Origin: Caulobacteraceae bacterium
GTDB lineage: Bacteria > Pseudomonadota > Alphaproteobacteria > Caulobacterales > Caulobacteraceae
Reading direction: 5' to 3'
Assembly: GCA_004144935.1 (NCBI GenBank)
Contig: SDZP01000059.1
Coordinates: 1 to 13,503, forward strand
DNA: 13,503 nt
How positions within the stretch are numbered: position 1 is the stretch's first letter; each line of letters begins with the position of its first letter. The position numbers were made by a program, and so were the translations under genes. The notes under the pieces are model-generated. The model saw nothing but the letters and a program-made list of their open reading frames with translations. It searched no databases and had not been told where the DNA came from. Shown here in pieces: positions 6,713-13,099 of this stretch.

Positions 6713-7461
6713 GCGGACGGCCGGCCCCCGACGTCCGGCCGAGGCTGGACGCGAGCCTGAGGCCGGAGGCCTTCGCCCCGGTTCTGGCCCGGTTCGGCCG
6801 GCTGCACCTGCCGGGACTGTTCACGCCCGACACCGCCGGGCGCATCGCCGAGGCCCTGGCCGCCGACCAGCCCTGGGTCCGTTCGCTGCGGGCCTCCGGC
6901 TCGGTGGGCGACATCACCGGCGAGGCCTGGGACGCCATGACGCCGGCGCAGCGCCAGGCCTGGCACAGCCTGCTGGTCCAGGGGGCCAACGGCTCGGTGC
7001 AGTACCAGTTCGACAGCCGGCGGATCAGCGATCTGGTCGAGGCCGGGCAGCGCAGCGGCGGCGTCCTGGCCGCCATCGACGCGGTCTACGACTGGCTGAA
7101 CAGCGCCGCCGGGCTGGACTTCCTGCGGCGGCTGACCGGCGATCCGACCTGCGCCTACGTCGACGCCCAGGCGACACGCTACCGGCCCGGCGACTTCCTC
7201 GGCCGGCACCACGACGACGAGCCCGGCAAGCGACGGCTGTATGCCTACGTGCTCAACTTCACCCCGGCCTGGCGGCCCGACTGGGGCGGCGTCCTGCAGT
7301 TCCTCGACGCCGACGGCCACGTGGCCGAGGGTTACAGCCCGGCCTTCAACGCCCTCAATATCTTCAAGGTGCCGCAGGATCATTGCGTGTCCTCGGTGGT
7401 TCATCATGCGCCGTTCAATCGTCTTTCGATCACCGGCTGGATCCGGAGCCGCCGTGGTTGA
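6709..7461 (+). CDS. 2-oxoglutarate/Fe(II)-dependent dioxygenase, prolyl-hydroxylase-like
   Basis: This 250-residue protein resembles the EGL-9/Tpa1-like bacterial 'proline hydroxylase' group (COG3751 type). The double-stranded beta-helix core begins near residue 148. Fe(II) ligands are proposed as His167 and Asp169 in GDFLGRHHDDEPGKRR and His225 in VPQDHCVSSV, with Arg238 in NRLSITGW for 2-oxoglutarate. The AYVLNFTPAWRPDWGGVLQF stretch (179-198) is the family's hallmark. The frame is open far upstream, but that part lies inside the SDR gene and has shadow-type composition. The ATG at 6709 overlapping the SDR TGA is the sensible start, with translation probably coupled. These enzymes hydroxylate a peptide or free amino acid, and the target here is unknown. 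The doubled His (HHDD) leaves some doubt about which His binds iron. Confidence 0.85.
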   Translation: MSGRPAPDVRPRLDASLRPEAFAPVLARFGRLHLPGLFTPDTAGRIAEALAADQPWVRSLRASGSVGDITGEAWDAMTPAQRQAWHSLLVQGANGSVQYQFDSRRISDLVEAGQRSGGVLAAIDAVYDWLNSAAGLDFLRRLTGDPTCAYVDAQATRYRPGDFLGRHHDDEPGKRRLYAYVLNFTPAWRPDWGGVLQFLDADGHVAEGYSPAFNALNIFKVPQDHCVSSVVHHAPFNRLSITGWIRSRRG

Positions 7462-7510
7462 CCTCAAAGCCCTGACCGACCGTCTCGACGCCCGTCCGGC
7501 CGTCCGCTGA
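7454..7510 (+). CDS. Possible 18-codon ORF coupling the dioxygenase to the EamA gene
   Basis: A GTG at 7454 inside the last codons of the dioxygenase gene opens an 18-residue frame, MVDLKALTDRLDARPAVR. Its TGA overlaps the EamA ATG as TGATG (7508-7512). GGAG (7445-7448) lies 5 nt before this GTG, whereas the EamA ATG has no Shine-Dalgarno of its own. The arrangement would let ribosomes reach the EamA start by termination-reinitiation. The frame is too short for a composition test, and it could equally be chance or the remnant of a lost gene start. Confidence 0.25.
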   Translation: MVDLKALTDRLDARPAVR

Positions 7511-8481
7511 TGCCCGAAGAGCTGCCTCCGCTCGGGGCCGCCGGCCGGGCCCGCGCCGCCTATCGCGGCCTGACGCCCAACCTGCGCGGGGCCCTGTGGA
7601 TGCTGGCCTCGGCCATCGGCTTTACGGCCATGACCAGCCTGATCAAGGTGCTGGGCTCGGACTATCCGGCCGCCCTGCAGACCTTCTACCGCTCGGCCGC
7701 CGGGCTCGCGATCCTGCTGCCGATGATCCTGCGGGACGTGCGGGGCGCCTTCCGCACCACGCGGCTGGGCATCCTGCTGTTCCGCTCGGGGGCGGGGACG
7801 GTGGCCATGATCCTCAGCTTCTACGCCTTCCAGAAACTGCCCCTGGCCGAGGCCAATGCGCTCAGCTTCACCCGCACCCTGTGGCTGGTGCCGCTGGCCT
7901 TCTTCATCCTGCGCGAAAGCCTTGGCGGCTGGCGGATCGGGGCGGCGCTGGTCGGGTTCGCCGGGGTCTGCGTCATGCTGGCGCCGGGCTTCGGCCAGGG
8001 CGGCCACGGCTTCGGCATGGCCCAGTTCGCGGCCCTGGCTTCGGCGGCGCTGTTCGCCATGACCATCACCGGCATGAAGGTGATGACCCGCGACCACAGC
8101 CCCTTCGTGCTGCTGGTCTATGCGGCAGTGCTCGGCGTCGTCTTCTCCATTCCCCCGGCCCTGTTCGTCTGGGCCTGGCCGACCTGGCCCGATTTCCTCC
8201 TTCTCTGCCTGATGGGCATCCTCGGGACCATCACCCAGGGTTGCTACATCAAGGGCATGCAGATCGGCGACGCCGCCGCCATGGCCCCGATCGACTACAC
8301 CCGGCTGGTCTTCACCGCCTTCGTCGGCTTCGTGGTCTTCGCCGAGGTCCCGACCTGGACCACCCTGCTGGGGGCCCTCATCGTCGTCGTCTCGACCCTG
8401 GTCATCACCTGGCGCGAGCAGCGGGCCGGCAGGCTGGAACGCGAAATGCGCGAGCGGGAACTGGACCAGCCCGCCAACTGA
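7510..8481 (+). CDS. EamA-family (DMT superfamily) inner-membrane transporter
   Basis: This 323-residue protein has two EamA repeats (about 26-157 and 169-302), predicted to give ten membrane helices. Characteristic segments include GALWMLASAIGFTAMTSLIK at the start, FYAFQKLPLAEANALSFT (104-121) ending the third-to-fourth helix region, and AMAPIDYTRLVFTAFVGFVVFAEVPTW (257-283) in the second repeat. A charged cytoplasmic tail ends the protein. DMT transporters of this type export metabolites or amino acids, and the substrate cannot be inferred. No Shine-Dalgarno precedes the ATG, which overlaps a short upstream frame. The next Met in frame (residue 31) lies inside the first helix and is a worse start. 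Its place directly behind three oxidoreductases suggests export of their product or of a related compound, as an inference only. Confidence 0.88.
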   Translation: MPEELPPLGAAGRARAAYRGLTPNLRGALWMLASAIGFTAMTSLIKVLGSDYPAALQTFYRSAAGLAILLPMILRDVRGAFRTTRLGILLFRSGAGTVAMILSFYAFQKLPLAEANALSFTRTLWLVPLAFFILRESLGGWRIGAALVGFAGVCVMLAPGFGQGGHGFGMAQFAALASAALFAMTITGMKVMTRDHSPFVLLVYAAVLGVVFSIPPALFVWAWPTWPDFLLLCLMGILGTITQGCYIKGMQIGDAAAMAPIDYTRLVFTAFVGFVVFAEVPTWTTLLGALIVVVSTLVITWREQRAGRLEREMRERELDQPAN

Positions 8482-8553
8482 AGTTCTCGCAAAAGCGGTA
8501 TTGACTCAAAAACCCGTGTCGCACGAACTGTCGGCCATCTTCGGGAGGACGAC

Positions 8554-9183
8554 ATGACCACCACCGGCTACGACCAATCGGCCTATCCGGGCGATTCCTG
8601 GATGCAGTGGCTGCGTTCGGACAGTCCGATCGCCGTCACCGGCTTCTACCTGGCCCCGGCGCCCTATCACTCCGACACCAGCTGGATGCCGACCCGCGCC
8701 AGGCTGGCGGCGGCCGGCTGGGGCTTCCTGCCGGTCTTCGTCGGCCTGCAGGACGGGGCCTCGTCCCTGAGCGGCTCGCGGGGAACGACCGACGGCCAGT
8801 CGGCGGCCAGCCTGATGCGCAGCGCCGGGTTCGCCTCCGGCTCGACGGTGTTTCTCGACATCGAGACCGGCGGGCCGATCTCGGGGCCGTTCGAGGCCTA
8901 TATCGACGCCTGGGTCGCCGCCGCCGACGGGGCCGGCTTCACGCCTGGCATCTACTGTTCGCACAACCTGATCAGCTGGGCGCAGCCGAAGGTGAGCCGG
9001 ATCTGGAGCTTCCATATTCCCGACGCCGGGGGCCAGACCTTCGATCCGGGCAACCTGCCGACCGGCTCCCTCGACGCCGGGGCGGTGGCGACCCAGTACC
9101 GCCAGAACGTCTATCTGGAGGGCTACGCCCACGCCGCCGTCGACCTGAACGTCTGCGCCGCCGCCGATCCGTCCAGGCCCTAG
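8554..9183 (+). CDS. DUF1906 glycoside-hydrolase-like (GH25-like fold) protein
   Basis: This 209-residue protein fits the DUF1906/Rv2525c-like group, a TIM-barrel related to GH25 lysozymes. Visible landmarks are GYDQS at 5-9 (Asp7), FLDIET at 100-105 (Asp102, Glu104, the likely catalytic acids), GIYCS (132-136), TQY (180-182) and AVDLN (195-199, Asp197). GH25 enzymes cleave peptidoglycan. Activity of DUF1906 proteins is unproven, so 'hydrolase' is an inference. There is no signal peptide or membrane segment, although a target in the cell wall would need export. GGGAGG (8543-8548) sits 5 nt before the ATG. The 72-bp gap upstream contains a TTGACT (8501-8506) but no good -10 partner. The gene appears to be its own unit and ends at a strong hairpin. 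Confidence 0.78.
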   Translation: MTTTGYDQSAYPGDSWMQWLRSDSPIAVTGFYLAPAPYHSDTSWMPTRARLAAAGWGFLPVFVGLQDGASSLSGSRGTTDGQSAASLMRSAGFASGSTVFLDIETGGPISGPFEAYIDAWVAAADGAGFTPGIYCSHNLISWAQPKVSRIWSFHIPDAGGQTFDPGNLPTGSLDAGAVATQYRQNVYLEGYAHAAVDLNVCAAADPSRP

Positions 9184-9204
9184 GCGTTCGGCGGACATAT
9201 TGTC

Positions 9205-9230
9205 GAAAGCCCCGGCGGGCCGGGGCTTTC
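9205..9230. terminator. Bidirectional hairpin between convergent genes
   Basis: GAAAGCCCCGGC (9205-9216) is perfectly complementary to GCCGGGGCTTTC (9219-9230). This gives an 11-12 bp stem with a tiny loop. The AAA...TTT ends of the stem supply a short U-run for transcripts in both directions. It lies right after the DUF1906 stop and overlaps the YhhN-family stop codon, where a shared terminator is expected. The short U-run makes termination efficiency uncertain. Confidence 0.75.
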
Positions 9231-9981
9231 AGAGCCTCGAGGTGATCCACAGGGAGAGGAATCGCTCCGCGAAGAGCAGCTGGGCGCCGAAGTAGAGGAA
9301 CCAGATCGTCCAGGCCGTCAGGCGGGCCGAGCCGAAGACCTTGAAGCCCCGGAACATGTCGGCGGCGAGGACGGCGTCGGAGGCCATGAACAGCAGGGCG
9401 GCGACAGCGAGGTGGGCGCCGTGGCGGGAGACGGTCAGGCTGGCCACGACCATGGCGCTGATCACTGCCACATAGGCGACCACCGGCCAGCGCATGTCAC
9501 CGAGCCCGCCCCACAGCCAGCGCAACATCCCCAAGGCCGCGGCGACCACGAAGGCGGCCGTGATCCAGCCGGCGAGGCCGAGCGATGGCTCGCCCCAAGG
9601 GTCGGGGACCGGGATGAGGAACATGGCCACATAGGCCACATGGCCAAGCAGGAAGGCGACCAGCCCCGGCAGCAGCCAGCGTTTGGGATCGCCGGCCAGG
9701 AAGCCGTCGCCGATGGCGCAGAGGGTCAGGGCGATGGCGGCGGCCCCGCTGATCCAGCCGGTGCTGCGCAGGAAGGCGGCGAAGCGGGGATCGGCGGCCG
9801 GCTGGATCGTGCTGACATCGCCCAGCCACATGGAGAGGCCGAACAGGGCCAGCGATCCCACGGCCATCATCTTGACGATGGTCCGCACGGCGGACGGTGG
9901 GCGGGTGGCGAGGACCAGGCCGTAGGTCAGGCCGGCGGCCAGCGAGACCAGGAGGGAGACTGTGCCGCCGTTGAAGACCAT
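9229..9981 (-). CDS. YhhN/TMEM86-family membrane protein (lysoplasmalogenase-like)
   Basis: This 250-residue polytopic protein has about eight hydrophobic segments. The family landmarks are IGDGFLAGD (90-98, with Asp92 and Asp98), GLVAFLLGHVAYVAMFL (106-122, His114) and the late LLFMASDAVLAADMF (196-210, Asp202). Eukaryotic TMEM86 hydrolyses the vinyl-ether bond of lysoplasmalogens. The bacterial substrate is less clear, and plasmalogens are not expected in an aerobic alphaproteobacterium. The ATG at 9981 is chosen because GGAG (9988-9991) lies 6 nt upstream and the hydrophobic core follows at once. A GTG at 10065 would add 28 non-conserved residues and overlap the preceding gene by 22 bp. 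It lies 62 bp after the unrecognised membrane gene and is probably co-transcribed with it. Confidence 0.82.
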   Translation of the reverse strand: MVFNGGTVSLLVSLAAGLTYGLVLATRPPSAVRTIVKMMAVGSLALFGLSMWLGDVSTIQPAADPRFAAFLRSTGWISGAAAIALTLCAIGDGFLAGDPKRWLLPGLVAFLLGHVAYVAMFLIPVPDPWGEPSLGLAGWITAAFVVAAALGMLRWLWGGLGDMRWPVVAYVAVISAMVVASLTVSRHGAHLAVAALLFMASDAVLAADMFRGFKVFGSARLTAWTIWFLYFGAQLLFAERFLSLWITSRL

Positions 9982-10043
9982 GACCCGCTCCAGCCTAGAG
10001 GGGAGAGGAGACGGCGCGCCGGGGTTGGCGTCAAGGTTGTCGG

Positions 10044-10919
10044 TCAGCCGATGAAGATAGCCCACATCCCGACGGTCATGACGCTAAGGATCAACAGCAC
10101 CCAGCTCAGGATCCAGGCCATACGGCCGGTCAGACCTTGCCAGTTCGCCCGGCCCATGCCGCGCAGCCCGGCCGCGACCCTGTCCGCTACGGTGAAGGTG
10201 ACGGTCAGGAACACGAAGACGCTTGTCTCGGCGCCAGACAGCAATATCCCGCCCAGAATGACCAGGCCGGCTGTCCCGACCAGCAGCAAGACGTCGAACA
10301 GCCGTCCATCGAATCGCCGCCAGGCCAGCAGAACAGCCAGGCCGGCCGGAATGCCCAGATAGCCGCCAAGCACGGGTTCCCAAGCGAATGTCAGCCTGCC
10401 GTCGTCCATCAGACGGTAGACCTGGACGCTGGCGACGAGGGGCAAGGCCAGCACCGCCAGTCCGGAGGTCGCCATCGCGGCGACACTCATCGCCGGTGAG
10501 CGGCCGGCGATCGGCATCAGGGCTTCGGACAGCAGGCGCAGAAAGCTGATGGCCAGCAAGGCGCCGCCGACGGCGGCCACGACAGGAGCGACTAGATGGA
10601 ACCGCGCCGGAAGGTCCCGAACGGGTCCGGTCGATAGCAGGTCGTTCAACACCAGCAAGGTCGTCAACAGCAGCCCAGGCGCGAGGCGAAGGACCGACAG
10701 GTCAATTTCGCGGTTGAACGCATTGAGCCTGCGCGGCGCCAAGGTCGCCAGCAGCGCCAGGATCATCAGGAAGGAGACGGCGCTGTCTGGTCCGCCGCAG
10801 AAGCAGGTGATCGGGTTCAGCTTGCCGCCATGGCTATCGATGACAGGCGGCGCCTTGCCTTCCGCCGGCGAGAGTTCGCCTGTGATGGGCTGCGCGGCGG
10901 GCGTAACGGCATAGGCCAA
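10044..10919 (-). CDS. Unrecognised multi-pass membrane protein (TTG start)
   Basis: I do not recognise this 291-residue protein. The first 45 residues are hydrophilic, Pro/Ala/Gly-rich, and contain a Cys-x-Cys (TCFCGGPD, 38-45). About seven or eight hydrophobic segments follow, roughly 46-62, 76-95, 107-130, 143-165, 183-200, 207-229, 232-248 and 266-290. The start codon is TTG, supported by GGAGGGAG (10926-10933) 6 nt upstream. The next Met in frame is inside the first membrane segment. Base composition is somewhat less GC-rich than in neighbouring genes: two sampled 60-base stretches gave about 65-67%, against over 80% in one from the ubiH-like gene. This could mean a foreign origin or weaker codon selection. 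It is followed by the YhhN-family gene and has its own AT-rich promoter region. It could be a small-molecule sensor or a transport component, but nothing in the sequence decides this. Confidence 0.75.
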   Translation of the reverse strand: MAYAVTPAAQPITGELSPAEGKAPPVIDSHGGKLNPITCFCGGPDSAVSFLMILALLATLAPRRLNAFNREIDLSVLRLAPGLLLTTLLVLNDLLSTGPVRDLPARFHLVAPVVAAVGGALLAISFLRLLSEALMPIAGRSPAMSVAAMATSGLAVLALPLVASVQVYRLMDDGRLTFAWEPVLGGYLGIPAGLAVLLAWRRFDGRLFDVLLLVGTAGLVILGGILLSGAETSVFVFLTVTFTVADRVAAGLRGMGRANWQGLTGRMAWILSWVLLILSVMTVGMWAIFIG

Positions 10920-10943
10920 ATGCGTCTCCCTCCAGATCGAGAG

Positions 10944-10973
10944 ATTACGTGCCTAATTTTTTATAATTGTCAA
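10944..10973 (-). promoter_or_regulatory. Sigma-70-like promoter for the unrecognised membrane gene
   Basis: On the minus strand a perfect TTGACA (10968-10973) is followed after 18 nt by CGTAAT (10944-10949, 4 of 6 matches to TATAAT). The spacer contains an AT-rich run (ATTATAAAAAATTA) that stands out in this GC-rich window. The expected transcript would begin about 10-15 nt upstream of the GGAGGGAG ribosome site. The -35 lies just past the stop codon of the preceding DUF1232 gene. Confidence 0.6.
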
Positions 10974-10979
10974 ACGACG

Positions 10980-11384
10980 CTACTTGCCGTCCGGATCGAG
11001 GAACTTCCGCGCCGCCGCCCGGTGACGGTCCTTGATGTTCTTGCCGACGATGGCCAGCAGGGCGGCGATCACGGCCGCGTCGTCAGTGAAGCCGACCCCG
11101 ACCAGGACATCGGGGATGACATCCGTCGGCAGGACGAAATAGGCGAGCGCCGCCATCATCATCCCCTTGGCCGCCAGCGGCGTCTCGGGGTCGCGGGCGC
11201 ACCACCAGACGCTCAACACGTCGTCGAGGAACGGCACCTTCGAGGCCACCTTGCGGACCTTGGGCCAGAAGCCCTCGCGGACGCGGATTTCGTTGACCCG
11301 AAGGGTTTCGGGGACGAGCGCCTTCGACCGATCGATAATCTGATCAGGCTTGACGTTGGGTGACGGCTTGGCTTTCGCGCTCAC
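10980..11384 (-). CDS. DUF1232 / YkvA-family membrane-associated protein
   Basis: This 134-residue protein carries the DUF1232 (YkvA) domain in its C-terminal half. The diagnostic stretch is YFVLPTDVIPDVLVGVGFTDD (82-102), a re-entrant or single hydrophobic hairpin, continuing as AAVIAALLAIVGKNI. The first 60 residues are charged and variable, and the segment PFLDDVLSVWWCARDPETPL (51-70) before the core is typical. Family function is not established. Some members are linked to cell-envelope or metal stress. The start is GTG at 11384, with GAGAGGG about 9 nt upstream. It is divergent from the HSD10-like gene across 57 bp. The C-terminal tail is basic. Confidence 0.88.
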   Translation of the reverse strand: MSAKAKPSPNVKPDQIIDRSKALVPETLRVNEIRVREGFWPKVRKVASKVPFLDDVLSVWWCARDPETPLAAKGMMMAALAYFVLPTDVIPDVLVGVGFTDDAAVIAALLAIVGKNIKDRHRAAARKFLDPDGK

Positions 11385-11441
11385 GGGGCTAAACCCTCTC
11401 CTCGAAGCTCTAATTCAACACGATCTCGATGGGAGACGTCC

Positions 11442-12230
<789 letters not shown>

Positions 12231-12238
12231 TCTGAGCG

Positions 12239-12377
12239 CGTCATCCTCGGGCTTGTCTCGAGGACCTACGGCTTCGCCGCCGCGATCCTTGACGGATCGC
12301 GGCGGCGTTTTCGTTTCTACGTCCCGGGTTCGCGCCCTGCCTCGCCGTAGGTCCTCGGGACAAGCCCGAGGATGACG
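12239..12377. repeat. Long inverted repeat (34-nt arms) enclosing a terminator
   Basis: Left arm 12239-12272 and right arm 12344-12377 are complementary at 33 of 34 positions. The single exception (T12258 against G12358) is a G-U pair in RNA. Each arm is itself palindromic: CCTCGGG-CTTGT-CTCGAGG on the left and CCTCGGG-ACAAG-CCCGAGG on the right, each with a 7-bp stem and 5-nt loop. This is the arrangement of two REP-like units placed head to head. The whole block lies between the SDR stop and the convergent lipoprotein stop. A dispersed genomic repeat family is likely but cannot be confirmed within this window, which holds only these two copies. Confidence 0.85.
12275..12311 (+). terminator. 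Intrinsic terminator of the HSD10-like gene
   Basis: CGCCGCCGCGATCC (12275-12288) pairs perfectly with GGATCGCGGCGGCG (12294-12307) around a TTGAC loop. TTTT (12308-12311) follows, then CGTTT. The 14-bp GC-rich stem and U-run make this a classical Rho-independent terminator for plus-strand transcription. There is no T-run on the opposite strand, so it should act in one direction only. Confidence 0.9.
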
Positions 12378-12389
12378 GTGGCGGGTGGA

Positions 12390-12974
12390 TTATTGCCTCA
12401 GGTCTTCCGGCCGCACGATGCCGGGGCCGAGGTTGTCGACCACCTCGCGGGCCTGGAAGCTCTGCTCGGACGGGGCCGGCGAGCGGCCCTTGTACATGAC
12501 GATCTCGGCGTTGGCCTCGAAGCGGGTGACCGTCCGCATGTCCATGTCATCGGCCCAGAAGCGGTTGCTGTACCAGGGATCCCAGGCGCGCCAGCCGTAG
12601 CGGGGGCCGAAGTAGCGCCAGCTCGGGCGCCAGTAGCCATAGCCATAGCCGAAGCGGCTGCCCGGGGCGGGATCGTAATAGGTGCGGCTGTCGCGGTTGA
12701 CCTCGCGGTCGGCCAGGACGAAGCCGTCATAGCCCTGGGTCAGGGTCAGCTCGGCGGCGCGGAACAGCAGATATCGCTCGACGGTGTCGCGGCTGGTCAG
12801 GCTGTTGCCCGAGAACCCGACCTTGAAGCGGTTTTCGGCGATCCGGTAGTCGGTGTAGCCGCCGGAGGTCGACTGGCCCCGGACGTTGGGTTGGTATGGT
12901 GTTGCGGTGGCGCAGGCGGCAAGGCCGCTTGTCGCCAGGATTGCGGCGATTGCCGCGGCCCTTGCGAAGTTCAT
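12390..12974 (-). CDS. CC0125/CC1285-type lipoprotein with aromatic-rich middle
   Basis: This 194-residue precursor has a type-II signal peptide. Basic residues and a hydrophobic stretch lead to the lipobox GLAAC, with Cys21 as the expected lipidated residue, so it is membrane-anchored on the periplasmic side. The first half of the mature part (YTDYRIAENRFKVGFSGN and ERYLLFRAAELTLTQGYDGF) resembles a family of Caulobacter-type lipoproteins annotated as CC0125/CC1285. Residues about 99-140 are extremely rich in Tyr, Trp, Phe, Gly and Arg. The last part resumes a folded pattern (TRFEANAEIVMYKG). The function of this family is unknown. AGGAGA (12981-12986) lies 6 nt before the ATG. The family name is from memory of annotation style, so the class (lipoprotein) is surer than the name. 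Confidence 0.85.
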   Translation of the reverse strand: MNFARAAAIAAILATSGLAACATATPYQPNVRGQSTSGGYTDYRIAENRFKVGFSGNSLTSRDTVERYLLFRAAELTLTQGYDGFVLADREVNRDSRTYYDPAPGSRFGYGYGYWRPSWRYFGPRYGWRAWDPWYSNRFWADDMDMRTVTRFEANAEIVMYKGRSPAPSEQSFQAREVVDNLGPGIVRPEDLRQ

Positions 12975-12998
12975 CGCGCATCTCCTGTTCCGGCTTCA

Positions 12999-13027
12999 AA
13001 TATTGGACGGCCGGTGGCGTCCCTCAA
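12999..13027 (-). promoter_or_regulatory. Possible sigma-70-like promoter of the lipoprotein gene
   Basis: On the minus strand TTGAGG (13022-13027, 4 of 6 matches to the -35 consensus) is separated by 17 nt from AATATT (12999-13004, 4 of 6 matches to the -10). The implied transcript would start close to 12992, just ahead of the AGGAGA ribosome site. Each element is only moderately good, but the spacing and position are right. Confidence 0.4.
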
Positions 13028-13099
13028 GGGCGTAACTCCGCATGGTGTTGGGAAGTTGCGCGGGGTCGGGGGGCCGACATTGGGCCCCGGACCGTCGCC

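Noticed and set aside
6526..8097. A 523-codon open frame on the minus strand
   Set aside because: It is antisense to the dioxygenase and EamA genes, has no recognisable domain, and has the same shadow composition.
8501..8530. TTGACT as a -35 box for the DUF1906 gene
   Set aside because: No acceptable -10 lies 16-18 nt downstream, so it is mentioned only as a weak hint.
13021..13030. CCCT-CA-AGGG mini-palindrome upstream of the lipoprotein gene
   Set aside because: It has only 4 bp per arm with a 2-nt centre, which is expected by chance in GC-rich DNA, and it overlaps the proposed -35.
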